DNA from: Anaerosporobacter mobilis DSM 15930
GTDB taxonomy: Bacteria; Bacillota; Clostridia; Lachnospirales; Lachnospiraceae
Assembly: GCF_900142955.1 (NCBI RefSeq)
Contig: NZ_FRCP01000005.1
Span: 558,001-622,000, forward strand
Reading direction: 5' to 3'
Length of the DNA: 64,000 bases
The translations under genes were made by a program, and so were the position numbers. Below the pieces are notes generated by a model. That model ran no database searches, was not told the DNA's origin, and saw only the letters and a program-made list of their open reading frames with translations. Each line of letters begins with the position of its first letter. Within the stretch, counting starts at the first letter, position 1. Positions 17,501 to 24,882 of the stretch are shown piece by piece.

Positions 17501-17587
17501 CATCATTATTGCTATATATACTACGATGCTAGATTACTCTTTGCCTAGCTGAATCCATTTCTTCTTTTCAAAGCTTGCTCTTTTTGC

Positions 17588-18217
17588 TTACTTTCTTACA
17601 ACACTGATTCTTTCACCAATGTGATCTCCCTTTGTAATCTCATCAACCATTGCAACTGCATAATCCGCATAACTGATGATACTCTCTCCCTTACTGTTTA
17701 GGGTAAACTCTTCTCCTGCAAGGATATATTCTCCTGTCTTTTCTCCATCTGCCTGAAAATCTCCAGCAGGACTTAAGAATGTCCATTTTACATCTGATCT
17801 TAGACGAAGTTCTTCCAATGCCTTTCCTTGAGCCATCGCCAACGGCTTAAACATCTCAGGGAAGTCCGGTGTCTCCATTACCTGCATAGTATGCTCCGGA
17901 TTAACATAGAGACTTCCGGCACCACCTACTACCAAAAGGCGAGTCTCCTTTCCTGAAAGTATGTCACAAAGATGTTTTAAAGAAGTACTATGCTGTGGTA
18001 ATGTTTCTGGAGTCCAAGCCCCAAATGCATCCACCACTGCATCAAACTGCTCTAAATCAGCTGTTGTCAAATCATAGAGATCCTTATTAATGACCCTATT
18101 TGTCACTGACTTGTTTTCGCTTCTTACGATTGCTGTTACATCGATTCCCCTTTCTACTGCCTCTTTAACGATTAACTGTCCTGCTTTTCCATTTGCACCT
18201 ACAACTGCTATTTTCAT
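17588..18217 (-). CDS. ywnB: YwnB-like NAD(P)-binding reductase (atypical SDR)
   Basis: The protein has 209 aa. It starts MKIAVVGANGKAGQLIV, a Rossmann nucleotide-binding motif of the NmrA/atypical SDR group, and later has VDAFGAW, LLVVGGAGS and the C-terminal SYADYAVAMVDEI typical of this family. The ATG at 18217 is chosen because GGAGGT lies seven bases upstream; longer in-frame starts would lie on the promoter. The neighbour upstream encodes a YwnA-like Rrf2 regulator, the same pairing as in Bacillus subtilis ywnA-ywnB (from memory). Two TGTAA-N9-TTACA operators bracket its promoter. The substrate is unknown. Confidence 0.82.
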   Translation of the reverse strand: MKIAVVGANGKAGQLIVKEAVERGIDVTAIVRSENKSVTNRVINKDLYDLTTADLEQFDAVVDAFGAWTPETLPQHSTSLKHLCDILSGKETRLLVVGGAGSLYVNPEHTMQVMETPDFPEMFKPLAMAQGKALEELRLRSDVKWTFLSPAGDFQADGEKTGEYILAGEEFTLNSKGESIISYADYAVAMVDEITKGDHIGERISVVRK

Positions 18218-18259
18218 ATTCATTACCTCCGATGTATGTTTTGCTGTAACTTTGATTGT

Positions 18260-18318
18260 TGTAACACTCATTGTTACATCTAATATATCACCTCCACGTT
18301 GTAATGTCAATAGTTACA
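18260..18318 (-). promoter_or_regulatory. ywnB promoter bracketed by two TGTAA-N9-TTACA operators
   Basis: -35 TTGACA (18305-18310), 17-nt spacer, -10 TATATT (18282-18287). One palindrome (18300-18318) covers the -35; the other (18260-18278) lies just after the -10, near +1. A degenerate third copy (TGTAA-N9-TTGTA) is at 18245-18263. Two operators suggest tighter repression than at ywnA or rclA. Confidence 0.8.
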
Positions 18319-18321
18319 ACA

Positions 18322-18362
18322 GCAAAAAAATAAAAGACATCTCTCCAAATGCCTTTTTTATT
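18322..18362. terminator. Terminator between ywnA and ywnB
   Basis: An AAAAG-ACAT/ATG-CCTTTT stem with T-runs on both flanks. It ends the ywnA transcript just before the ywnB promoter, so the two genes are separate units. Confidence 0.6.
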
Positions 18363-18375
18363 GCTTTATTCAGTT

Positions 18376-18426
18376 AGGACGACGGGGCAACTTTGAACCT
18401 CGAGTTCAAAATTGCCCCGTCGTCCT
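18376..18426. repeat. GC-rich 51-nt hairpin overlapping the ywnA stop codon
   Basis: AGGACGACGGGGCAA (18376-18390) is the exact reverse complement of TTGCCCCGTCGTCCT (18412-18426); the inner TTTGAAC/GTTCAAA extends the stem around a CTCGA loop. The 3' arm overlaps two bases of the stop codon. No U-run follows. Its GC content is far above the surrounding DNA. Confidence 0.75.
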
Positions 18427-18862
18427 AGCTCTTTGCTAAGTATCTTAAGGTATCGTTCATTACATCCTGCAATGTGATAGATGCCAGTTCTTTCTCCATG
18501 GCCGATTGTACCCTCTGCAATTTATCATCAAGAATGTGATGAATATTCCTACCGACAGGACATTTCGGATTCGGATTCTCATGAAAATGAAATAGTTCTC
18601 CTTCTTCCACACATTCTACCGCTTGATAGATGTCAAGGAATGTAATCTCATTAAGTGCCCTTGCGATAGAAGCTCCTCCGCTACCGCGCACAACATTCAC
18701 AAGCCCCGCTGCTTTCAACTGTGCCAACAGCTTTCTTATAATAACTGGATTTATGTTCGTACTAGAAGCTAAGAAATCACTAGTAATCTTATATTCTTTT
18801 TCAAAAGTATTTATACAGGCGAATATATGAACGGCAATTGTGAATCTGCTAGATATCTGCAT
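18425..18862 (-). CDS. ywnA: YwnA-like Rrf2-family regulator
   Basis: The protein has 145 aa, starting MQISSRFTIAVHIF. The winged helix-turn-helix shows STNINPVIIRKLLAQLK and the glycine-rich wing RGSGGASIAR. The C-terminal part ELFHFHENPNPKCPVGRNI closely fits B. subtilis YwnA as I recall it, including the single Cys after NPNPK; other cysteines are at about 16 and in VECVEEGE. The start at 18862 has GAGG nine bases upstream. The upstream GTG at 18877 would leave only a nine-base leader. A TGTAA-N9-TTACA site on its own -35 indicates autorepression, and the same site on ywnB and rclA suggests the regulon. Confidence 0.88.
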   Translation of the reverse strand: MQISSRFTIAVHIFACINTFEKEYKITSDFLASSTNINPVIIRKLLAQLKAAGLVNVVRGSGGASIARALNEITFLDIYQAVECVEEGELFHFHENPNPKCPVGRNIHHILDDKLQRVQSAMEKELASITLQDVMNDTLRYLAKS

Positions 18863-18892
18863 ATGAATTGTCCTCACTTTCGTTTTCCATAC

Positions 18893-18929
18893 ATTCTACT
18901 TCGTTTCTAATGTAATGTCAATTGTTACA
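18893..18929 (-). promoter_or_regulatory. ywnA promoter with TGTAA-N9-TTACA operator
   Basis: -35 TTGACA (18916-18921), 17-nt spacer, -10 TAGAAT (18893-18898). The palindrome TGTAA-N9-TTACA (18911-18929) is centred on the -35. Confidence 0.75.
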
Positions 18930-18948
18930 TCCTCTATTTCACAATCAA

Positions 18949-19593
18949 TCAGTACTTGTCAGATTGATTGATCTTGGCAGTTAATATAAAAGATTTCATA
19001 TTTATATTTTTCCATTCCATAACCTTAAAACCTTTTTGTTCTAGCATAGGAATAATCTCTTTTTTCCCATAGATGTGATAATCCCCGCTATCAGAATATC
19101 TCAATGTCCAATTAAACAACCTAAGGATCCACCCAAATGGAGCTGTTGGATCACCTAATATAAATATTCCATCATCGTTTAATACTCTTTTAATCTCATC
19201 TAAAACTATTAGGGGATTGGGATAATGGTGAAAAGACGCATTACAGATGACTACATCAAACATTTTATCTTTATAAGGTATTTGTTCTGCATCACCTACT
19301 TGAAATTCTGCTTTTTCTTGTAGATAGCTTTTTGCTTCCAAAACCATATTCTCTGATAAGTCAACACCAAATAATTGAGCATCTATTTTATCTGATAATA
19401 ACGATATTACATTTCCATTCCCACATCCTAAATCTAAAATCTTGGTTGGTTTATCTTCCATTGATACTATTCTTTCTATAATCTCATGATACATACAATT
19501 TACGTACTTTCCATCATGACTGTTATTATAGTCTTTAGCAATATCATCAAAGTGACTTTTAGAGCTTTCTTTCACATTCACTATATTATTCAT
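18949..19593 (-). CDS. Class I SAM-dependent methyltransferase
   Basis: The protein has 214 aa with a Methyltransf_11/25 core: motif I ILDLGCGNGNVISLL, the acidic residue ending strand 2 (FGVDLSENM), motif II region GDAEQIPYKDKMFDVVICNASFHHY and LGDPTAP. It resembles UbiE/COQ5-type small-molecule methyltransferases, but the substrate cannot be assigned. GGAGG precedes the ATG. The TetR gene directly upstream shares a 22-bp operator-like element with this gene's upstream region, so TetR probably controls it. Resistance to a small molecule is a plausible role, by inference only. Confidence 0.85.
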   Translation of the reverse strand: MNNIVNVKESSKSHFDDIAKDYNNSHDGKYVNCMYHEIIERIVSMEDKPTKILDLGCGNGNVISLLSDKIDAQLFGVDLSENMVLEAKSYLQEKAEFQVGDAEQIPYKDKMFDVVICNASFHHYPNPLIVLDEIKRVLNDDGIFILGDPTAPFGWILRLFNWTLRYSDSGDYHIYGKKEIIPMLEQKGFKVMEWKNINMKSFILTAKINQSDKY

Positions 19594-19617
19594 AAAGCAC
19601 CTCCATCATTGAATATG

Positions 19618-19639
19618 TGTCATTGACATATATTCATTC
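19618..19639 (-). promoter_or_regulatory. TetR-type operator upstream of the methyltransferase gene
   Basis: TGTCATTGACA (19618-19628) is a near-perfect palindrome followed by TATATTCATTC. An almost identical 22-bp element is on the promoter of the TetR gene at 20288-20309. Confidence 0.65.
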
Positions 19640-19653
19640 AAAATCCATTATAA

Positions 19654-19674
19654 TACCCTGGTAATACCCAGGGT
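19654..19674 (-). terminator. Hairpin directly after the TetR gene stop
   Basis: ACCCTGG and CCAGGGT form a 7-bp stem immediately after the stop codon. The T-run after it is weak, so it may only partly separate the regulator from the methyltransferase gene. Confidence 0.45.
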
Positions 19675-20238
19675 TTAATAAATTAATTTGTTGACTAAAT
19701 CAGTTATTATACGTATCTTATCCTCTGTTGATATTGAATCATCATTAATAATTGGCATCTGTCCGTGAAGAATAAAAAGTCCCATGCTCTTACAATTCTC
19801 TACTTTGATTACCCTATTTTCCTTCAGTCTTTCTAACATAGCAATCATATGTGATTGTGTTACCTTCAACATCTGGTATTCCAATTGTTTATGAAACAGT
19901 TCATTTCCTATTCCATGAAAGAAATCATGATATCTTTCTCTTCCGTCTGTTTGCCTAAATCTTATAGCCAACTGCTTCATATATTCTTCTATAGAGTCAT
20001 ATTCAGCGTCTAAGACCTGTATGATAGGTGCAGCACATTCATTGGCATATAATTCCAGAGCCGTATAATACAACTCTTCTTTTGATTTGAAATACCGGTA
20101 ACATAAACCAGATACTACATTCATCTCTTTTGCTATATCGGTCATCGTTGTAGCTTCGTATCCCTTGCTTGCAAAAAGTTTCATCGCAGTATCAATCATT
20201 TCTCGTTTTCTTTCCTCTGGTGGCTTTGAAACTCTCAT
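19675..20238 (-). CDS. TetR-family transcriptional regulator
   Basis: The protein has 187 aa. An N-terminal TetR_N helix-turn-helix (REMIDTAMKLFASKGYEATTMTDIAKEM, then YRYFKSKEELYY) is followed by an all-helical ligand-binding domain without a recognisable specific family. The ATG at 20238 has AGGAG five bases before it, so the longer form from 20274 is unlikely. Its promoter has -35 TTGACA inside a TGTCAATGACA palindrome, and the same element precedes the methyltransferase gene, which indicates autorepression and control of that neighbour. Confidence 0.88.
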   Translation of the reverse strand: MRVSKPPEERKREMIDTAMKLFASKGYEATTMTDIAKEMNVVSGLCYRYFKSKEELYYTALELYANECAAPIIQVLDAEYDSIEEYMKQLAIRFRQTDGRERYHDFFHGIGNELFHKQLEYQMLKVTQSHMIAMLERLKENRVIKVENCKSMGLFILHGQMPIINDDSISTEDKIRIITDLVNKLIY

Positions 20239-20264
20239 TCCTTCTCCTTTCTTCCTTATTTTAG

Positions 20265-20309
20265 ATAATATCATTCAAGTGATTTTTTGTCAATGACATT
20301 TATTCATTC
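20265..20309 (-). promoter_or_regulatory. TetR gene promoter and operator
   Basis: -35 TTGACA (20288-20293), 17-nt spacer, -10 TATTAT (20265-20270). The palindrome TGTCAATGACA (20288-20298) covers the -35 and the shared element continues as TTTATTCATTC. Confidence 0.7.
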
Positions 20310-20457
20310 GTTTAACAAAACATCTAATAAGATGTATTCTATCGAGGTAACTTTTTCATCGTTACAACAAGTAAATTAATTAGACTACAAATTTCGCTAG
20401 TGACATTTCATTGTTTCATGTATAATGTACTTAACTTGACAACGCCAATTTGAACTC

Positions 20458-20503
20458 ACCTTCAGAAACGTACATCGGTGCTATCTGATGGCAGGTAATA
20501 AAT
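20458..20503 (+). promoter_or_regulatory. Possible structured leader of the HAD phosphatase gene
   Basis: ACCT-TCAG pairs with CTGA-N4-AGGT around a long loop, in the leader between a putative -10 (TATAAT near 20430) and the ribosome binding site. I matched it to no riboswitch class. Weak evidence. Confidence 0.25.
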
Positions 20504-20526
20504 CGGACTTTATAAGGAGATATTTT

Positions 20527-21234
20527 ATGGCAAAAGCAAAAGTAATTGTCTTTGACTTATTCGAGACATTAGTTCATGATATTATATTTGATTTTACTTC
20601 TGGCTTATTGTATTTATACGAATATATTCTATTAGAAGGTACAGATAAAGAAGAATTCCTATATTACGCAGATACCTATTGGAAAAACCTTTATGACAAA
20701 AGAAGCGAAGAGCATTCCGAGCTACCATTCGAAGAAGAACTTTTAGATTTTCAAAAAAAATATGGTTTTAAAGTGAATTGGTCAATTGAAGATATCCAAT
20801 ACAATTGTGCACTTGCAATGAATACTACCGAGTTATTCAATGATACTGTTTCGACCTTAGAAAAACTAAGGACATTAGATATACCCGTTTATTTATTAAG
20901 CAATTGCATATTTAAAAAGAATGTAATGCAAAGATTTATAAGACATTATGATTTGGATCAATATTTTGTTAATACATATTTTAGTGCAGATTACAATGTG
21001 AAGAAACCTCACAAAGATTTCTTTCAAGTTGTCTCCCATGATATAAGTATTAATAATTATAGTATTCAAAAAGAAGAGGTCTTCTTCGTTGGGGATAGTT
21101 ATACGGCGGATGTTCTTGGTGCTAAGAATTTTGGATTTACCCCTGTATTCATTAACCGTAACCAAATGAATGGAATGAATACCGAAAATTATTATGAAAT
21201 TAATTCTTTAAACGAGTTGTTTCATTTAATCTAG
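20527..21234 (+). CDS. HAD-superfamily phosphatase
   Basis: The protein has 235 aa and is one of only two genes on the plus strand. HAD motif I is FDLFETLV: the first Asp is present, but the usual second Asp (DxD) is Glu, as in the 2-haloacid dehalogenase/YjjG-like branch. Motif II is VYLLSNC, motif III the Lys in KKPHKDFF, and motif IV GDSYTADVLGA. A helical cap lies between motifs I and II. AAGGAG before the ATG at 20527 sets the start, not 20488. It probably hydrolyses a small phosphate ester. It converges on eno and shares its terminator. Confidence 0.85.
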   Translation: MAKAKVIVFDLFETLVHDIIFDFTSGLLYLYEYILLEGTDKEEFLYYADTYWKNLYDKRSEEHSELPFEEELLDFQKKYGFKVNWSIEDIQYNCALAMNTTELFNDTVSTLEKLRTLDIPVYLLSNCIFKKNVMQRFIRHYDLDQYFVNTYFSADYNVKKPHKDFFQVVSHDISINNYSIQKEEVFFVGDSYTADVLGAKNFGFTPVFINRNQMNGMNTENYYEINSLNELFHLI

Positions 21235-21304
21235 TATATATGTAATCGAATATATTTCTGATGATAGTATCAAATAGTTTATCTTAAACTGATTGTTATT
21301 CAAC

Positions 21305-21352
21305 AAAAAAGCTATGTAAACCAAATGTCTTTATCGTTTACATAGCTTTTTT
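21305..21352. terminator. Bidirectional terminator between the HAD gene and eno
   Basis: AAAAAAGCTATGTAAAC (21305-21321) pairs perfectly with GTTTACATAGCTTTTTT (21336-21352). It serves the convergent HAD (+) and enolase (-) genes. Confidence 0.92.
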
Positions 21353-21393
21353 ATGATTCTAATTATCTTATATAGATATATTATTTAATACGA

Positions 21394-22677
21394 TTAAAAA
21401 GCTCCAAAGCCAGGATATACTGCACTAGCTCCTAATTGCTCCTCGATACGTATAAGTTGATTGTATTTAGCAACACGTTCACTTCTACTTGGAGCTCCAG
21501 TTTTAATCTGGCATGTATTCAATGCTACTGCTAAATCAGCGATTGTAGTATCTTCTGTTTCACCAGAACGATGTGATGAAATTGCTGTATAACCAGCTTT
21601 ATGTGCCATCTTAATTGCTTCAAGAGTTTCTGAAACAGAACCAATTTGATTTAATTTGATTAAGATTGAATTACCACAGCCCATTGTGATTCCTTTTTGT
21701 AATCTTTCTGTATTTGTTACGAAAAGATCATCTCCTACAAGTTGAATCTTATCACCAAGTTCTTTCGTCATAAGTTTCCAACCGTCCCAATCTTCTTCAT
21801 CAAGACCATCTTCAATTGAATAGATTGGATATTTCTCACATAATTTCTTCCAATGTTCAACTAACTCAGCAGAAGTAAACTTCTTACCACTCTTTGGAAG
21901 TAGGTATTCACCTTTTGTACCTGTTTTCCACTCACTAGACGCAGCATCCATTGCTAGAACGAAATCTTTGCCTGGTTCATATCCAGCTTTCTTAACAGCT
22001 TCAAGTATAACTTCAATTGCTTCTTCATCACTAGCAAGATCTGGTGCATAACCACCTTCATCACCAACACCAGTTGCAAGACCTTTGCTCTTTAATAATG
22101 CTCCTAATACATGGAATACTTCAGTACACTGACGCAAAGCTTCTTCAAAGCTCTTTGCTCCTGCTGGCATAATCATGAATTCCTGTACATCTACTGTATT
22201 AGCAGCATGTGCTCCGCCATTAATAATATTCATCATTGGAACAGGAAGTCTGTTTCCATTAACTCCACCTAAGAAACGATATAAAGGAATGTCTAGTGAC
22301 ATTGCAGCTGCTCTAGCACATGCAATTGATGTTGCAAGTATTGCATTCGCACCAAGTTTTGATTTATCTTTTGTTCCATCTGCTTCGATCATTGCACGGT
22401 CAATAGCATAAGTATCAGATGCATCCATGCCACATAGCGCATCATTTATAATAGTATTAATATTCTCTACCGCCTTGGATACACCTTTTCCTCCAAAACG
22501 ATCCTTATCTCCATCACGTAATTCTAGTGCTTCAAATTCTCCAGTAGAGGCTCCACTAGGTGCAGCACCTCTTCCAATTGTTCCATCTACCAAATATACT
22601 TCTGCTTCTACTGTTGGGTTCCCGCGGGAATCTATTATCTCTCTTCCAATTACTTTTTCAATCTCTAAATAATTCAT
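21394..22677 (-). CDS. eno: Enolase
   Basis: The protein has 427 aa and converts 2-phosphoglycerate to phosphoenolpyruvate in glycolysis; it is a cytosolic, Mg-dependent enzyme. The N-terminal motif IIDSRGNPTVEAEV, the substrate loop GAAPSGASTGEFEA, the catalytic region GDEGGYAPDL and the metal/substrate segment SHRSGETEDTTIADLAVA are all intact, and the length is standard. The ATG at 22677 with AAAGGTGAG upstream is the start, not 22725. A strong extended -10 promoter, a GTTAG-N6-CTAAC palindrome at +2 and a 12-bp leader hairpin precede it. Confidence 0.98.
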   Translation of the reverse strand: MNYLEIEKVIGREIIDSRGNPTVEAEVYLVDGTIGRGAAPSGASTGEFEALELRDGDKDRFGGKGVSKAVENINTIINDALCGMDASDTYAIDRAMIEADGTKDKSKLGANAILATSIACARAAAMSLDIPLYRFLGGVNGNRLPVPMMNIINGGAHAANTVDVQEFMIMPAGAKSFEEALRQCTEVFHVLGALLKSKGLATGVGDEGGYAPDLASDEEAIEVILEAVKKAGYEPGKDFVLAMDAASSEWKTGTKGEYLLPKSGKKFTSAELVEHWKKLCEKYPIYSIEDGLDEEDWDGWKLMTKELGDKIQLVGDDLFVTNTERLQKGITMGCGNSILIKLNQIGSVSETLEAIKMAHKAGYTAISSHRSGETEDTTIADLAVALNTCQIKTGAPSRSERVAKYNQLIRIEEQLGASAVYPGFGAF

Positions 22678-22701
22678 AGTCTCACCTTTCTTTGAAGTAA
22701 T

Positions 22702-22734
22702 CCTTCTACTTTGGTCCAATTTCAAAGTAGAAGG
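22702..22734 (-). promoter_or_regulatory. 12-bp perfect hairpin in the eno 5' leader
   Basis: CCTTCTACTTTG (22702-22713) and CAAAGTAGAAGG (22723-22734) pair exactly around a 9-nt loop, shortly before the eno ribosome binding site. There is no U-run. It could stabilise the mRNA or affect translation. Confidence 0.65.
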
Positions 22735-22752
22735 AGTTCAAATGATTTATTC

Positions 22753-22806
22753 AGTTAGTTTCATCTAACTTGGTTATATTTTACCACATATAAAGTTATT
22801 ATTCAA
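22753..22806 (-). promoter_or_regulatory. eno promoter with GTTAG-N6-CTAAC palindrome at +2
   Basis: -35 TTGAAT (22801-22806), 17-nt spacer, extended -10 TGG-TAAAAT (22778-22783). The palindrome AGTTAG-N6-CTAACT (22753-22770) begins about two bases after the predicted start (about 22771). The same element occurs at ahpC, gpmA and the 26-aa gene. Confidence 0.7.
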
Positions 22807-22925
22807 TACGTAATAATAAAAATAATCATTATTAATTTTATATTCATATACCATTAAGAAACTAAACTCCTATATAACTTTTTTCTTTCATAATTGTCTA
22901 ATTTCCGAATATAACCTATATTGTA

Positions 22926-23702
22926 TTATCCAAGTGCAACATCAAGTACCATCATTACTGCAAATCCAATTGCAAATCCCCAAGTACAGATATCTGTCTT
23001 ATCATCTTTTGAAGCTTCTGGTAACAATTCTTCAATAACTACATAAATCATAGCACCTGCAGCGAATGAAAGGAAATAAGGTAATGCTGATGATATCACA
23101 TTTGACATTAATAATGTAATTCCTGCAGCAATTGGTTCTACAACACCTGATAACATCCCGTATGTGAAAGATTTTCTCTTCGTATTTCCTTCTGCTCTCA
23201 ATGGTAGTGAAATAATGGCACCTTCAGGGAAATTCTGAATAGCTATACCAATTGATAATGCAAAAGCAGATGCTACCGTAACCGTCGAACTATCACCTAA
23301 TAATCCTGCAAACACGACACCGACAGCCATACCTTCTGGTATATTGTGTAATGTCACTGCTAACACAAGCATAACTGTGTTGCTCAACGTCGTTTTAGGA
23401 CCTTCCGGTGTTTTCTCATTCAAATGAAGATGCGGTATAATTTGGTCTAGTATAAATAGGAATGCAATTCCTAAGAAAAAACCAACAACAGCAGGGATAA
23501 AAGATAATTTCCCCAGGTTCTCTGACATATTTATAGATGGTATTAATAAAGACCATACAGATGCTGCAATCATTACACCTGAAGCAAACCCTAGCAATGC
23601 TCTTTGAATTCCATCTTTAATCTTATTTTTCATAAAGAACACACATGCTGCTCCTAATGTTGTTCCTATAAACGGTGTTAATAAACCTATTACATATTCC
23701 AT
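22926..23702 (-). CDS. ZIP-family metal transporter
   Basis: The protein has 258 aa with about eight hydrophobic segments. The metal-site helices HNIPEGMAVGVVFAG and NFPEGAIISLPLR (the second with Asn in place of His), and a His-containing loop (IIPHLHLNEKTPEGP), match the ZupT/GufA branch, which imports zinc, iron or manganese. AGGAGG precedes the start. Its promoter has an extended -10 and a GTTAG-N4-CTAAC palindrome at about +3, a spacing variant of the element seen at eno and ahpC; that would fit metal or redox control. The metal cannot be stated. Confidence 0.9.
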   Translation of the reverse strand: MEYVIGLLTPFIGTTLGAACVFFMKNKIKDGIQRALLGFASGVMIAASVWSLLIPSINMSENLGKLSFIPAVVGFFLGIAFLFILDQIIPHLHLNEKTPEGPKTTLSNTVMLVLAVTLHNIPEGMAVGVVFAGLLGDSSTVTVASAFALSIGIAIQNFPEGAIISLPLRAEGNTKRKSFTYGMLSGVVEPIAAGITLLMSNVISSALPYFLSFAAGAMIYVVIEELLPEASKDDKTDICTWGFAIGFAVMMVLDVALG

Positions 23703-23732
23703 ATAATCAACCTCCTTTTTGATTCTTTTATC

Positions 23733-23763
23733 GTTAGTACTCTAACTAGGTATAATTATATCA
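23733..23763 (-). promoter_or_regulatory. ZIP gene promoter with GTTAG-N4-CTAAC palindrome
   Basis: Extended -10 TGA-TATAAT (-10 at 23755-23760) with a weak -35. GTTAG-TACT-CTAAC (23733-23746) begins about three bases after the predicted start. The half-sites equal those at eno, ahpC and gpmA but the spacer is four, not six. Confidence 0.5.
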
Positions 23764-23771
23764 CATTTTTT

Positions 23772-23876
23772 TTAATTGTATAGGTTCATGATTATAATAT
23801 CCTTATCCTTTATCATTAACGTATCTGCTAAAAAGCATACTATTCCTAGTCCACCCATTGCTAAAATTTTATTCTC
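23772..23876 (-). pseudogene. Possible remnant of a TM2-domain membrane protein
   Basis: Thirty-four codons read ENKILAMGGLGIVCFLAD.. followed by ..KDKD. The pattern GGLGI-x5-D-x5-KDKD resembles the C-terminal end of TM2-domain proteins. There is no good start: GTAGGAG is 17 bases from the only ATG. It may be a decayed gene end or chance. The rest of 23877-23948 shows nothing. Confidence 0.2.
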
Positions 23877-23948
23877 CTACACCTGATTTCTAAAAGTTTT
23901 CAACGTTACGTTATAACACTCATAAATTATATTCAAACTAAAAAAGAA

Positions 23949-23971
23949 AAGTTACCAACAACTGATAACTT
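23949..23971 (-). terminator. Terminator after pflA
   Basis: AAGTTA-CC/GA-TAACTT stem followed on the minus strand by TTCTTTTTT, 30 bp after the pflA stop. Confidence 0.65.
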
Positions 23972-23999
23972 ATCTTTATCATACAATATATTCTGTTTT

Positions 24000-24743
24000 C
24001 TATTCTTGATATCCCGTATAACTATCTGTTTCCAAAATTTCATTTGCCTTTGCAATAGATTCTTTTGAAGGCGGTCTTACATCTGATAACGGATACTCTT
24101 TCCCTAATTGTTCCCACTTGAATAAACCGAGTGTATGATAGGGTAGTACCTCAAATCGTTTTACTGCTTTTAATGTTTTCACAAATTCACCAAGCTTAGT
24201 TAGATCTTCTTCTGAATCTGTGATTCCTGGTACTAATACGTGTCTAATCCACATTGCTTTACCTTGTTCTGATAGGTACTGTGCCATATCAAGAATATTC
24301 ACATTACTCCAACCAGTAAGCTCTTTATGCTTTTTGTCATCAATTTGCTTAAGGTCAAGCATGAATAAGTCCGTATATTTCATTAATTCGTTAAACTTGC
24401 CAAAGAAAGGTTCTTCCCTTGTGAATGAATTACCCGATGTATCAAGCACCGTATTCACTCCATTTTGTTTTGCAATCTTAAATAACTCAGTGACAAAATC
24501 AATCTGTAAAAGAGCTTCTCCACCACTTACAGTTATGCCACCTTTTTCTTTCCAATACGTACGGTATCTATAAGCTTTCTCGAAAGCCTCAGATGCCGTC
24601 ATCTCTATTCCACCCTTCATATCCCACGTATCCGGGTTATGACAGTATTTGCATCGCATATGACATCCTTGAAGAAAGAATACATATCTTACTCCAGGTC
24701 CATCAACAGAACCAAAACTTTCAAAAGAATGAATAAGTCCCAT
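24000..24743 (-). CDS. pflA: Pyruvate formate-lyase activating enzyme
   Basis: The protein has 247 aa and is a radical SAM enzyme. It carries the cluster motif CHMRCKYCHNPDTW (CX3CX2C), the SAM-binding GGITVSGGEALLQ and the PFL-AE motif SVDGPGVRYVFFLQG. It uses SAM and a 4Fe-4S cluster to place the glycyl radical on PFL. The ATG at 24743 with AAGGGG eight bases upstream is preferred over 24761. It follows pflB after 139 bp that contain a terminator-like hairpin, so its expression is probably lower than that of pflB. Confidence 0.95.
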   Translation of the reverse strand: MGLIHSFESFGSVDGPGVRYVFFLQGCHMRCKYCHNPDTWDMKGGIEMTASEAFEKAYRYRTYWKEKGGITVSGGEALLQIDFVTELFKIAKQNGVNTVLDTSGNSFTREEPFFGKFNELMKYTDLFMLDLKQIDDKKHKELTGWSNVNILDMAQYLSEQGKAMWIRHVLVPGITDSEEDLTKLGEFVKTLKAVKRFEVLPYHTLGLFKWEQLGKEYPLSDVRPPSKESIAKANEILETDSYTGYQE

Positions 24744-24765
24744 GTTTTTCGCCCCTTTCAAATAA

Positions 24766-24801
24766 AGGCAGGTAAATCTGCATAACAGTATCTACCCGCC
24801 T
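24766..24801 (-). terminator. Attenuating hairpin between pflB and pflA
   Basis: AGGCAGGTA (24766-24774) pairs with TACCCGCCT (24793-24801) with one mismatch. On the minus strand TTTATTTG follows. It probably stops part of the pflB transcription before pflA. Confidence 0.5.
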
Positions 24802-24882
24802 AATAAATTATCTTACTAATAATAGATTACCTTTGGCAATGCTTACTAACATTACTAAACGATATCCATTGAAGTCTTAGTA

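Noticed and set aside
20458..20503. Known riboswitch before the HAD phosphatase gene
   Set aside because: The weak stem does not fit THF, preQ1, ZTP, fluoride or guanidine patterns that I can recall; kept only as a low-confidence structure.
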